64,000 bases of DNA, from NCBI GenBank assembly GCA_018241725.1, contig JAFEDI010000038.1, positions 18,686 through 82,685 of the forward strand. Direction: 5' to 3'. The DNA is from Pseudomonadota bacterium (GTDB taxonomy: Bacteria > Pseudomonadota > Gammaproteobacteria > Burkholderiales > Rhodocyclaceae). This document shows, piece after piece, positions 35,113-44,616 of this stretch (the first letter of the stretch is position 1; each line of letters starts with the position of its first letter). Below the pieces are notes generated by a model that ran no database searches, was not told where the DNA came from, and saw only the letters and a program-made list of their open reading frames with translations. The translations under genes and the position numbers were made by a program.

Positions 35113-36171
35113 ATGACCGCAGCCTCCCAGCTCTCTCCGCTCCCGCCCGCCCAGCCGCAGATCCCGGCCAACCTGCCGCCGCACCGGCTGTCGGTCGTCG
35201 TCCCCCTCTACAACGAGGAAGACAACGTGGCGCCGCTGCTCGAGCGCATCCACCTGGCCCTCGGCCCCTATCCCTACCCGTGGGAAGTGGTGATCGTCGA
35301 TGACGGCAGCTCGGATCGCACCGTGGACAACCTGGAAGCGGCCGCCAAGCATTACGGCCCGCACGTGCGCATCGTCGCGCTGATGCGCAACTTCAAGCAG
35401 ACCGCCGCGATGCAGGCAGGCCTCGACGCCGCCCGCGGCGACGTGATCGTCACGATGGACGGCGACCTGCAGAACGACCCCATCGACATCCCGCGCATGG
35501 TCGGCCGCCTGCTCAACGAGGATCTCGACCTCGTCGCCGGCTGGCGCAAGAACCGCAAGGACGGCATGGTCCTGCGCAAGATCCCGTCGAAGATCGCCAA
35601 CCGCCTGATCGCCAAAATCACCGGCGTGCACCTGCAGGACTACGGCTGCTCGCTGAAGGCCTTCCGTGGCAGCGCGATCAAGAACGTCCGCCTGTACGGC
35701 GAAATGCACCGCTTCATCCCGGCCTGGCTGGCCACCGTGACCACGCCGCGCAAGATCGCCCAGGAAGAGGTCACCCACCACGCGCGCATGTTCGGCCAGT
35801 CCAAGTACGGCATCTCGCGGACCTTCCGGGTCATCCTCGACCTGATCTTCGTGTACTTCTTCATGCGCTTCCGCACCCGTCCGGGCCACTTCTTCGGCGG
35901 CATCGGCCTGGGCCTGGGCGCGCTGGGCATGGTGATCCTGAGCTACCTGGGTCTACTCAAGCTGTTCACCGGCGCCTCCATCGGCACCCGTCCGCTGCTG
36001 TTCGGCGGCTTCTTCCTGGTCATCGCAGGCGTGCAGATGGTCACCTCCGGCGTGCTCGCCGAACTGCTCACCCGCGTCTATTTCGAATCCGGCCAGAGCC
36101 AGGCCTATGTAGCGCGGGAAAGCGCCGCCCTGCAGGACGACCAAGGCTGGCGTTCGGCCGGCGCCCAGTAA
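35113..36171 (+). CDS. GT2 glycosyltransferase, polyprenyl-phosphate sugar synthase (ArnC/DPM1-like)
   Basis: 352 residues. N-terminal GT-A domain with the nucleotide-sugar motifs VPLYNEEDN, DDGSSDRT and MDGDLQNDP (metal-binding acidic motif), followed by two transmembrane helices near 260-285 and 295-325. Enzymes of this type load a sugar onto undecaprenyl phosphate on the cytoplasmic face, making the donor used by ArnT-like transferases. Two of those follow directly, 6 nt downstream, so a pathway of loading, flipping and transfer is likely. Confidence 0.88.
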   Translation: MTAASQLSPLPPAQPQIPANLPPHRLSVVVPLYNEEDNVAPLLERIHLALGPYPYPWEVVIVDDGSSDRTVDNLEAAAKHYGPHVRIVALMRNFKQTAAMQAGLDAARGDVIVTMDGDLQNDPIDIPRMVGRLLNEDLDLVAGWRKNRKDGMVLRKIPSKIANRLIAKITGVHLQDYGCSLKAFRGSAIKNVRLYGEMHRFIPAWLATVTTPRKIAQEEVTHHARMFGQSKYGISRTFRVILDLIFVYFFMRFRTRPGHFFGGIGLGLGALGMVILSYLGLLKLFTGASIGTRPLLFGGFFLVIAGVQMVTSGVLAELLTRVYFESGQSQAYVARESAALQDDQGWRSAGAQ

Positions 36172-36177
36172 GCGCCC

Positions 36178-37743
36178 ATGTCGTCGGCCCTTCACACCGC
36201 CGGCGGGCGGCTCGCCGGCACGCCCGTCGGCCGCCTGATCCTGCTGCTGCCTCTGATCGCCTTCCTGCTGCGCCTCGACGGCGCACCGCTGTTCGATGTG
36301 GATGAAGGCGCCTTCTCCGAGGCGACGCGGGAGATGTTCGAACGCCACGACTTCCTGTTCACCTACCTGAACGGCAGTCCACGCTTCGACAAGCCGATCT
36401 TCATCTACTGGCTGCAGTCGGTCGGCTACCTGATCTTCGGCGCCAGTGAATGGGCTTTCCGGCTGCCTTCGGCGCTCGCCGCCATCGTGTGGAGCTACGC
36501 CACCTATTTCTTCGCCCGCCGACGTGTAGGCGAAGACGCGGCGCTTATTGCGCTGGCCGTCGCCTGCACGGCCCTCGGCCCCTTCGCCATCGGCCGCGCC
36601 GCCACCGCCGATGGCCTGCTCAACTGCCTGCTCGCGCTGACCCTGTTCGACGTCTGGCGCCACCTCGAATGCGGCCAGCGCGCTCCGCTGCTGCGGGCCT
36701 TCCTGTGGATGGGCCTGGGCGCCCTGACCAAAGGGCCGGTGGCGCTGATCGTCCCCGGCACAGTCAGCTTCCTGTACTGCGCCAGCCGCGGCGAATGGCT
36801 GCGCTGGGCGCGGATGGTCTTCAACCCGCTCGGCTGGCTGATCCTGATAGCCCTCGTCGCGCCCTGGTACGCCTACGCGCTGCACCGCCACGGCCAGGAC
36901 TTCATCGACGGCTTCATCATCAAACACAACGTCCAGCGCTTCTCCGGGTCGCTGGAGGGCCATGGCGGCAGCGCTTTCTACTACGTGATCGCGGTGCCCT
37001 TGCTGCTGCTGCCATGGAGCGGCCTGTTCGTCGTCGCCCTCGGCAAGCTCAAGGCCGGACTCGGCGACCCGCTACAGCGCTTCCTGTGGCTGTGGTTCGG
37101 CTTCGTCGTCGCTTTCTTCTCCCTGTCCGGCACCAAGCTGCCCCACTACGTGCTGTACGGCTGCACGCCGCTGTTCATCCTGATCGGCCTGCATGCCGGC
37201 ACGGCGCGACGGGCCTGGCCGCATTTGCTGGCACCTGGCCTGCTGCTGGCACTGCTGCCGGCGCTTCCTGCGATTTTCGACAAGCTGTCCGCCGGCAAAC
37301 TGGGTGACGGTTACTACCGCGCCCAACTCAGTCGGGCGCTGGAGGTTGGCAACACCGTCTACCTGGGCCTGACGGCCGCAGCCTTCGTCCTGTGGCTGCT
37401 CTATGTGCTGTTCTCCAAAACCTCGCTGGCGCAGCGTCTCGCCGTGACAGCCTCACTCCAGGTCGTGCTGCTGGCTGGACTGGTCGTGCCCTTTGCCGGC
37501 GAACTGGCCCAGGGACCGGTGAAAGCCGCCGGACTGAAGGCCCACGAGCTGGGCGGCGACGTGATGTTCTGGAACTTCAGCACCGCCCCGAGCTTCAGCG
37601 TCTATCGCCAGGCCGTCACCCTCAAGGGCGATCCCCAGCCCGGCCAGGTCGCGCTGACGCGCATCGACCGCCTACCACCTGAAGTACCGGTGGACGTCCT
37701 GTTCCGCCAGGGCGGCGTGGCTCTCATCAAGGTGAAGCCATGA
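36178..37743 (+). CDS. ArnT-like glycosyltransferase (GT39/GT83), first of a pair
   Basis: 521 residues, polytopic. The periplasmic loop has the catalytic acidic motif DVDEGAFSEATREM and the downstream RFDKPIFIYWLQ block typical of ArnT. A short soluble C-terminal domain follows the last helix. It would transfer sugar from undecaprenyl phosphate to an envelope acceptor. It starts 6 nt after the GT2 gene and ends in an ATGA overlap with the next transferase. Confidence 0.88.
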   Translation: MSSALHTAGGRLAGTPVGRLILLLPLIAFLLRLDGAPLFDVDEGAFSEATREMFERHDFLFTYLNGSPRFDKPIFIYWLQSVGYLIFGASEWAFRLPSALAAIVWSYATYFFARRRVGEDAALIALAVACTALGPFAIGRAATADGLLNCLLALTLFDVWRHLECGQRAPLLRAFLWMGLGALTKGPVALIVPGTVSFLYCASRGEWLRWARMVFNPLGWLILIALVAPWYAYALHRHGQDFIDGFIIKHNVQRFSGSLEGHGGSAFYYVIAVPLLLLPWSGLFVVALGKLKAGLGDPLQRFLWLWFGFVVAFFSLSGTKLPHYVLYGCTPLFILIGLHAGTARRAWPHLLAPGLLLALLPALPAIFDKLSAGKLGDGYYRAQLSRALEVGNTVYLGLTAAAFVLWLLYVLFSKTSLAQRLAVTASLQVVLLAGLVVPFAGELAQGPVKAAGLKAHELGGDVMFWNFSTAPSFSVYRQAVTLKGDPQPGQVALTRIDRLPPEVPVDVLFRQGGVALIKVKP

Positions 37744-39194
37744 ACGAGCGCAGCTATGTCGGCCCACTGGCGCTGATCGCCGCCATCCTCACGGTCTACC
37801 GTATCTGGGTGATCGGCCATCTGGGCATCGACCTGTACGTGGACGAGGCCTATTACTGGGGCTGGTCGCAGAACCTGGACTGGGGCTATTTCTCCAAGCC
37901 GCCGGTGATCGCCGCGCTGATCGCCGGCAGCACAGCCGTGTTCGGCAACGGCCTGATCGCCATCAAGCTGCCGTCCCTGCTGCTCTACCCGGCGACTGCC
38001 TTTGCGCTGTACGCGCTGGGCAGCCGGATGTACTCGCCGAAGGTAGGTTTCTGGGCTGGCCTGTCCTTCATGTCCATGCCGCTGGTGGCGGCACTGGGCC
38101 TATTCGTGTCCACCGACGCCCCGCTGCTGCTGTGCTGGACCCTTGCTCTGCTGTTCCTGCTGCGCGCGCTGGACAAAGGCCGCTGGGGTACCTGGCTGGC
38201 CTGCGGCGCAGTGATCGGCATCGGCCTGATGTCCAAGTACACGATGGCGGCCTTCCTGCCGTCGGCGCTGCTGCTGATCGCGCTGGACCCGAAACATCGC
38301 CGCTGGCTGCTCCGCCCGCAGCCTTGGCTGGCCGTGCTGCTGGCGGTGACGATCCTGTCGCCCAACCTGTACTGGAACTGGACTCACGACTTCCCCACCT
38401 TCCGCCATACCGCGGAGATCACCCGCGTCGGCGGCCACGGGGAGCGCGGCTGGCATCCGGGCCAGCTCGGTGAATTCATCGGCGCCCAGTGGCTGTCCTT
38501 CGGTCCGCTGCTCGGCGTGCTGCTGGGCATCGCGCTGGTCCGCGGGCGCCGTCTGTGGCGCGATGCGTCCCATCGCACGCTGCTGGTCTTCATCGTGCCG
38601 CTGCTGCTGCTCGTCAGCCTGCAGGCTCTGACCGGTCGCGCCAACGGCAACTGGGCCGCTCCGATCTTCGTCGGTGCCTGCCTGCTGGTGCCGGCGGTCT
38701 TTCTGCAGCGCGGCCGGCGCTGGCTGATCGCCGGCGTAGCGGTGAACCTCGTCGCCGCGATGCTGGCCTATCACTGGCCGGACATCGCCCGCGCCACCGG
38801 CACCGCGCTGACTGCCAAGAACGACCCCTACAAGCGGGCACGGGGCTGGATCCACCTGGCCGACGGCGTCGCCCCGCTGCTGGCCGCCCACCCCGGCAGC
38901 ATCCTCGTCGGCGAAGACCGGGAGCTGATCGCCCACCTGGTGTACCGCCTGCACCCGGCCGAGTATGCGGCCTGGAATCCCGACCACCTGCCCATCGACC
39001 ACTACGAGCTCACCACCACGCTGAAGGGCAAGGAAGGGCGCGACATCCTGTACGTCGGCCGCAAGCCGGAAATCCCGGACATCGCAGCCCACTTCGGTGG
39101 CAGCGAACTGCTCGGCAAGGTCGTCGTGCCGGTCCACAAGGATTTCAAGCGCGAGGTCTACGTCTTCCTGCTGAAGGACTTCAAGGGCTACTAA
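37740..39194 (+). CDS. ArnT-like glycosyltransferase (GT39/GT83), second of a pair
   Basis: 484 residues, polytopic, starting at the ATG inside the stop overlap. The acidic motif is YVDEAYYWGWSQ with the following YFSKPPVIAAL block, a subfamily distinct from the preceding gene, so the two probably act on different acceptors or add sugars in sequence. It is the last gene of the PAP2-flippase-GT2-ArnT-ArnT cluster and convergent with rmuC. Confidence 0.87.
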   Translation: MNERSYVGPLALIAAILTVYRIWVIGHLGIDLYVDEAYYWGWSQNLDWGYFSKPPVIAALIAGSTAVFGNGLIAIKLPSLLLYPATAFALYALGSRMYSPKVGFWAGLSFMSMPLVAALGLFVSTDAPLLLCWTLALLFLLRALDKGRWGTWLACGAVIGIGLMSKYTMAAFLPSALLLIALDPKHRRWLLRPQPWLAVLLAVTILSPNLYWNWTHDFPTFRHTAEITRVGGHGERGWHPGQLGEFIGAQWLSFGPLLGVLLGIALVRGRRLWRDASHRTLLVFIVPLLLLVSLQALTGRANGNWAAPIFVGACLLVPAVFLQRGRRWLIAGVAVNLVAAMLAYHWPDIARATGTALTAKNDPYKRARGWIHLADGVAPLLAAHPGSILVGEDRELIAHLVYRLHPAEYAAWNPDHLPIDHYELTTTLKGKEGRDILYVGRKPEIPDIAAHFGGSELLGKVVVPVHKDFKREVYVFLLKDFKGY

Positions 39195-39275
39195 GCGCCT
39201 GCGGGGCCGGGCGACGCCCAATTCCACAGGGAGCAAGGAAAGCTGGGGCGGCCCGAGACATTTCCCTGGGGGCCG

Positions 39276-40721
39276 TTACGGCCCCACGCCGGGCTCCACG
39301 CCCGGCAGCGCGGCCAGCGGCTCGTCGAGTTGGGCCGCCTCGATCTTCTGGAAGTGGGCGCTGATCTTGCGCGACGAGGTCTGCACGTCCGCCACGTCCT
39401 CATTGGCCTGGCGGATGTGGGTGGCCAGCTTCTGCATGCGCTCGTCGAAGCGGTTGAAGTCCTTCGCCAGCTTGCCGAGGGCGTCCTTGATGACGTGGAT
39501 CTGCTTGCGCGTCTCCACGTCCTTCAGCACTGCCCGCGCAGTGTTGAGCACCGCCATCAGCGTCGTCGGCGAGACGATCCACACCCGGCGCTGCATCGCG
39601 TAGGCCACCACCTCCGGGTGGTAGGCATGAATCTCGGCGAACACCGCCTCCGCCGGCACGAACATCACCGCCCCATCCGACGTAACCTCCGGCTGGATGT
39701 ACTTGTCGGCAATCGCATCCACGTGCTTCTTCACATCGTTGCGGAAAGCCGTCTGCGCCGTACGCCGCTCCAGGTCGCCCGCCTCACCGGCAAACATACG
39801 GTGGTAGTTTTCCAGCGGAAACTTCGAATCCACCACTACCATCCCGGTCGGCTCGGGCAGGCGCAGCACACAGTCGGCCCGCGTGCCATTCGGCAGAACG
39901 TACTGAAAATCGAAGGATTCCGGCGGCAAGGCGTTGCGCACAAGGGCTTCGAGCTGGACTTCGCCAAAGGCGCCGCGGGAGCGCTTGTCGCCCAGCAACT
40001 CCTGCAGGCTCACCACGTTGGTGGTCAGATCGCCGATCTTCTTCTGCGCCTCGTCGATGGTCGCCAGCCGCGCCATCACATTGGTGAAGGTCTCGTTGGT
40101 CTTGCGGAAGCCCTCGTCCAGGCGCTGGTTCACGTGGCCGCTGATTGCCTCCAGGCTCTCGCCGACGGTACGGTTCATCGCCTCGATGCTGTGGGTCAGC
40201 TGCTGGGACGCGCCACTCAGGCCGCGCTGCAGCAGCTCCCGATCCGCGCGGGCGTGCTCGGACAGGGTCTTGAGGGTCTCGGCCATCATCTCCGTGCGCA
40301 GCTTCTCCTGCCCGCTGGCCACCGCAGACGCCAGTTCAGACAGGCGCAGCGCCATCTCTTCCTTCTGCGTGCCGAGCTGGGCCACCAGGGCCAGATGGAG
40401 TTGCTGGAGCGCATGGCGGGAGGCCGCCTGCTCGGCATCGAGACGGTCGCGCAGGCGGTCGACTTCACCCGCCAGCATGTCGATCACGCGGTCGCCCCCC
40501 GCCGTCGAGGTGGCCTGCAGTTCCCGGACGAACTGCAGCTGCTGGTGGCCGAACAGACCTTCCAGCCGGCTATCGAGATGGGCGATCAGCTGCCCGGCGA
40601 CTTCGTCCTGCCCCCGGTTGAGACGGGAGATCCGTAAGGCCAGCCAGGCGACGACGGACAGGACGGCGAGGAGGAGTACAAACAGCAGCGGCAGCAAGAC
40701 AGGAGCGGGTTCTGGATTCAT
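39276..40721 (-). CDS. rmuC: DNA recombination protein RmuC homologue
   Basis: 481 residues from the ATG at 40721. N-terminal membrane anchor (about 7-28), long coiled coil (about 60-200), then the PD-(D/E)XK nuclease-like RmuC domain with LPNGTRADCVLRLP and VVDSKFPLENY blocks. RmuC limits rearrangements at inverted repeats; the biochemical detail is unknown. The stop codon lies in the loop of a GGGGCCG hairpin (39269-39285). It starts 36 nt downstream of the YbbP-like permease gene and is likely co-transcribed with it. Confidence 0.92.
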   Translation of the reverse strand: MNPEPAPVLLPLLFVLLLAVLSVVAWLALRISRLNRGQDEVAGQLIAHLDSRLEGLFGHQQLQFVRELQATSTAGGDRVIDMLAGEVDRLRDRLDAEQAASRHALQQLHLALVAQLGTQKEEMALRLSELASAVASGQEKLRTEMMAETLKTLSEHARADRELLQRGLSGASQQLTHSIEAMNRTVGESLEAISGHVNQRLDEGFRKTNETFTNVMARLATIDEAQKKIGDLTTNVVSLQELLGDKRSRGAFGEVQLEALVRNALPPESFDFQYVLPNGTRADCVLRLPEPTGMVVVDSKFPLENYHRMFAGEAGDLERRTAQTAFRNDVKKHVDAIADKYIQPEVTSDGAVMFVPAEAVFAEIHAYHPEVVAYAMQRRVWIVSPTTLMAVLNTARAVLKDVETRKQIHVIKDALGKLAKDFNRFDERMQKLATHIRQANEDVADVQTSSRKISAHFQKIEAAQLDEPLAALPGVEPGVGP

Positions 40722-40757
40722 GGCCGGAGTATACCCGGCCATGCCCCCGTCCTCTCC

Positions 40758-43244
40758 TCAGCTCAGCGCCCGCAGGCTCGCCAGCGGCGGCTGGGACAGC
40801 AGGTGCCGGGTGCCGATCCAGCCCGCCACCGTCACCACCGCGCAACCGGCAATGCCGCCGGCCAGCAGCGGCAGCAGGCTCGGCGCATAGGGCAGCTTGA
40901 AGACGAAGTGCCCCAGCGCCCAGCCGATGCCCGTCGCCCCGGCACCTGCCAGCACGCCGGCCACCAGCCCGAGCACGGCGAACTCGGCGAGCAGCGCCGA
41001 ACGCAGCTGGACGTTGCGGGCCCCCAGCGTGCGCAGGATGGCCAGCTCCTTCTCCCGCTCGTCGTGGGTGGACTGCAGCGCGCCGAACAGCACGACCACG
41101 CCCGCCACCACCGCAAAGCCGAAGACGAACTGCACCGCCGCGATCAGCTGATCGACCATCGCCTGGATCTGGCCGATCACCGCCGCCACATCGATCACCG
41201 TCAGGTTGGGGAAGGCCGCCACCAGCCGGTTGGAGAAATCCAGCTGCCCCGGCGGCAGGTAGAAGCTGGTGATGTAGCTGGCCGGCTGCTGCTCCAGCAT
41301 GCCCGGCGCGGCGATCACGAAGAAATTCACCCGCATCGAATCCCAGTCCAGCTTGCGCAGGCTGGTGATGCGCGCCTCGCTGCGCACGCCGCCGATCTCG
41401 AAAGTCAGCAGGTCGCCCATCGCCAGGCCAAGGGTCTGGGCCAGCCCCTGCTCGACGGAAAACTGCGGTACGCGCTCGTCCCCATGCCAGCGCCCTTCGA
41501 CGACGCTGTTGCCAGACGGCAGGCGCGAATCGAAGGAGAGGTTGAAGTCCCGGTCCACCAAGCGCTTGGCCCGGTCGTCGGCGTAGTCGTCGGGCCCGAC
41601 CGGCCGGCCGTTCACCGCCACCAGGCGCCCGCGGATCATCGGCTGCAGCAAGGGCTCGGCGCGGCCGTTGTCCTTGAAGAACTGGCGCAGGGCCGGCAGC
41701 TGTTCGGGCTGGATGTTGATCACGAAGCGATTGGGGGCATCCACCGGTGTGGTCTGTTTCCAGCTCGACAACAGGTCGCCGCGCACCAGCGTCAGCAGCA
41801 ACAGGGCCGTCAGCCCCATGCCGAGGGCCAGCGCCTGCACCAGGCTGGCCACCGGCCGCCGCCGCAGGGAGGCCAGTCCGTAGCGCCAGCCGCTGCTCGC
41901 CACTCCGCGCACGCGCCCGAGCCCGCCGATCACAGCCCACGCCACGCCGCCATACACCGCGAAGGCCAGCGCAAAACCACCGACCACCCAGGCCCCGAGC
42001 AGCCAGTCCCGCGCGATGCCGACCAGCAGCCCGGCCAGCACCAGCGCACCGAGGGCCCAGGCCAGGCCTTCCCGCGCGGCGATGCCGTCCCATTCGCGCC
42101 GCAGCACGCGCAGGGTCGGCACCCGCCCAAGCCTGATCAGCGGCGGCAGCGCGAAGCCCAGCAGCAACAGCAGCGACACCGCAAAGCCATGCAGCACCGG
42201 CAGCCAGCCCGGCGCCGGCAACGGGAAGCCGACCAGGCTGCCGAGCAGCTCGTTGAGCGCGAACTGCACCGCGAAACCCAGCCCACAGCCGGCCACGCCC
42301 GCCGCCAGGCCGAGCAGCGCGAACTCACCGAGGAACAGGGACAGGAGGCGCACTTGCGTCGCACCGACGCAGCGCATTACCGCACAACCGTCCAGATGAC
42401 GCTCGACGAAGCGCCGCGTGGCCAAACCGACCGCCACTGCAGCCAGCACCACCGCCAGCATCGCCGCGAAGCGAAGGAAGCGCTCGGCGCGGTCCAGCGT
42501 AGTACGCACCTCGGGCCGTGCGTTCTCCACGTTCTCCAGGGTCTCCCCACGCTTGAGACGGGCGCGGGCCCAGTCCTCGAAGGCCTTCACCGGCGCCACA
42601 TCTCCTGCCACATGCAGCCGGTAGAAGATCCGGCTGCCCGGCTGGACCAGGCCGCTCGCCGGCAGGTCGGCCGCATTCATTACCAGGCGCGGCAACAGGC
42701 TGAAGAAATTGGCGCCCCGGTCGGACTCGAAGGACAGCACGGCGCTCATCTTCAGGCGGATCGCCCCCAGGCCGATCATGTCGCCTGGTTTCGCGGAGAG
42801 GGCACTGGCCAGCCGTTCGTCCAGCCACAACTCTCCGGCGGCGGGAATGCCCGGCGCCGCCCGGTCGGGCTGATTGAGCCCCGGCGCGATGCGCATCGCC
42901 CCGCGCAGCGGATGCCCGTCCTCGACGGCCTTGACGCCCGCCAGCTGGGCGCCCTCACCCAGGCTGGCCATGCTGGTGAAGGTGCTGGAAACCACAGTCT
43001 TGAGGCCGCGCCGGCTCGCCTCGGCGCGGTAGGCCGGATCGAGGGCATGGTCGGACACCAGCACCAGATCCCCACCGAGCAGCTGGTTGGCCTCTCGCGC
43101 CAAAGCCTGGGCCACGCGGTCGGTAAAGAAGCCGACGCTGGTGAGGCTGGCCACGGCGATGATCAGCGCCGCCAGCAGCAGCCCCAGTTCGCCGGCGCGC
43201 AGGTCGCGCCGGAGCATGCGGAATGACAGGAAGAAGGTATTCAT
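40758..43244 (-). CDS. ybbP: ABC transporter permease, FtsX/MacB-like (YbbP family)
   Basis: 828-residue inner-membrane protein with two FtsX-like permease repeats: first helix near 20-40, helices near 255-440, and the last three beyond 700. Large periplasmic domains lie between them, the YbbP plan. YbbP normally pairs with the ATPase YbbA, but no ATPase gene is adjacent here. The upstream gene is separated by a terminator. Function in the family is poorly known (lipoprotein or small-molecule export suggested). Confidence 0.85.
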   Translation of the reverse strand: MNTFFLSFRMLRRDLRAGELGLLLAALIIAVASLTSVGFFTDRVAQALAREANQLLGGDLVLVSDHALDPAYRAEASRRGLKTVVSSTFTSMASLGEGAQLAGVKAVEDGHPLRGAMRIAPGLNQPDRAAPGIPAAGELWLDERLASALSAKPGDMIGLGAIRLKMSAVLSFESDRGANFFSLLPRLVMNAADLPASGLVQPGSRIFYRLHVAGDVAPVKAFEDWARARLKRGETLENVENARPEVRTTLDRAERFLRFAAMLAVVLAAVAVGLATRRFVERHLDGCAVMRCVGATQVRLLSLFLGEFALLGLAAGVAGCGLGFAVQFALNELLGSLVGFPLPAPGWLPVLHGFAVSLLLLLGFALPPLIRLGRVPTLRVLRREWDGIAAREGLAWALGALVLAGLLVGIARDWLLGAWVVGGFALAFAVYGGVAWAVIGGLGRVRGVASSGWRYGLASLRRRPVASLVQALALGMGLTALLLLTLVRGDLLSSWKQTTPVDAPNRFVINIQPEQLPALRQFFKDNGRAEPLLQPMIRGRLVAVNGRPVGPDDYADDRAKRLVDRDFNLSFDSRLPSGNSVVEGRWHGDERVPQFSVEQGLAQTLGLAMGDLLTFEIGGVRSEARITSLRKLDWDSMRVNFFVIAAPGMLEQQPASYITSFYLPPGQLDFSNRLVAAFPNLTVIDVAAVIGQIQAMVDQLIAAVQFVFGFAVVAGVVVLFGALQSTHDEREKELAILRTLGARNVQLRSALLAEFAVLGLVAGVLAGAGATGIGWALGHFVFKLPYAPSLLPLLAGGIAGCAVVTVAGWIGTRHLLSQPPLASLRALS

Positions 43245-43267
43245 GTGGCTTGAGGCAGGGAAGCGGC

Positions 43268-43306
43268 AAAAAAATTCCGGCCGGGCGAAAAACCAGGGCC
43301 GGAATT
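43268..43306 (-). terminator. Rho-independent terminator of the M20 amidohydrolase gene
   Basis: On the minus strand a 10-bp stem (43297-43306 with 43273-43282) runs into seven T residues (A at 43268-43274 on the plus strand), 48 nt past the stop codon. Confidence 0.85.
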
Positions 43307-43353
43307 CTTCGGATTATCCGCGTGGGTCGATGACAGCCCTCCGCTCACCCCGC

Positions 43354-44523
43354 TTACGCGTCGGACAGCCAGCGCTGCACCAGTCGAACCCAGTAGGCAA
43401 CGCCGTAGGGAATCGCCTCGTCGTTGAAATCGTAATGGGGATTGTGAAGCGTGCAACCGCCTTCACCGGGCCCGTTGCCAAGCCACACGTAGCAACCGGG
43501 CTTCTCCTGCAGGAAGTAGGCGAAATCCTCGGCCCCCATGCTGGGCTTGGGATCCACCGTCACGTTGGCATCGCCGCAGATCTCCTTCGCCACCGCCGCG
43601 CAGAACTCAGCCTCCGGCACCGAATTGATCGTCGCCGGGTAGCCGCGCCGGTACTCGAAGCGGATGTCGGCACCAAAGGCTGCGGCGACGCCGGTGCACA
43701 CTCGCTGCATCGCCTCCTCGACGCGGGCCTCCACCTCGGGCCGGAAGGCCCGCACGGTGCCACATAGCTGCGCCACTTCGGGAATCACGTTGTAGGCGTC
43801 GCCGGCATGAAACTGGGTCAGCGACAGCACGGCCGAATCCTGGGGGTCGACGTTGCGCGACACCACCGACTGCAGCGCCTGCACCAGCGCCGCGCCGGTG
43901 AGCACCGGGTCGATGCCCTGGTGCGGCATCGCCGCGTGGGCGCCCTGCCCGCGGATCTCGATGTCGAAGCGGTCGGCGCAGGCCATCACCGGGCCACGAT
44001 GCACGGCGATCTGCCCGACCGGCAGACCCGGCCAGTTGTGCAGGCCGAACACCGCCTCCATCGGGAAGCGCTCGAAGAGACCGTCGGCGATCATCGCCGG
44101 CGCCCCGCCCTCGCCCTCCTCGGCTGGCTGGAACAGGAAATAGACCGTCCCGTCGAAGTCGGGATTGCGGATCAGGTAGGCGGCCGCACCCAGCAGCACG
44201 GCGGTATGCCCGTCGTGCCCGCACGCATGCATGCGGCCCGGATGGCGGGATTGATGCGTGAAGTCGTTCTTCTCCTGGATCGGCAGCGCGTCCATGTCAG
44301 CCCGCAGGCCGATGGCCCGCTGGCTGTTACCGGCCCGCAGCACACCGACCACGCCGGTCTTTCCGATGCCCCTGTGCGTCTCGATGCCCAGCGCCTCCAG
44401 GCGCTCGGCGACCAGAGCTGCGGTGCGATGCTCCTCGAAGGCCAGCTCAGGATGGGCGTGGATGTCGCGGCGGAGCGCCGTGATCTCCGGATGGAGGGCC
44501 CCCAAATTCTCTAGAAGGTGCAT
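43354..44523 (-). CDS. M20 family amidohydrolase (hippurate hydrolase-like)
   Basis: 389 residues from the ATG at 44523; the frame is open much further upstream but that part lies antisense to the next gene. Metal-binding motifs are present: ACGHDGH (101 onward, Cys and His ligands), PAEEGEGGA (Glu) and MGAEDFAYF. Members cleave N-acyl amino acids such as hippurate or indole conjugates; the substrate is not determined. It is divergent from the deacetylase-like gene. Confidence 0.9.
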   Translation of the reverse strand: MHLLENLGALHPEITALRRDIHAHPELAFEEHRTAALVAERLEALGIETHRGIGKTGVVGVLRAGNSQRAIGLRADMDALPIQEKNDFTHQSRHPGRMHACGHDGHTAVLLGAAAYLIRNPDFDGTVYFLFQPAEEGEGGAPAMIADGLFERFPMEAVFGLHNWPGLPVGQIAVHRGPVMACADRFDIEIRGQGAHAAMPHQGIDPVLTGAALVQALQSVVSRNVDPQDSAVLSLTQFHAGDAYNVIPEVAQLCGTVRAFRPEVEARVEEAMQRVCTGVAAAFGADIRFEYRRGYPATINSVPEAEFCAAVAKEICGDANVTVDPKPSMGAEDFAYFLQEKPGCYVWLGNGPGEGGCTLHNPHYDFNDEAIPYGVAYWVRLVQRWLSDA

Positions 44524-44616
44524 GATGCGTCCCGATGTCCGGCCCAGAGGCCGTGGATCAATCAATGATAGCAGCGGGCTTTGCCCCCGCTCCACCACTC
44601 GCCCCCCGCCCCAGCG

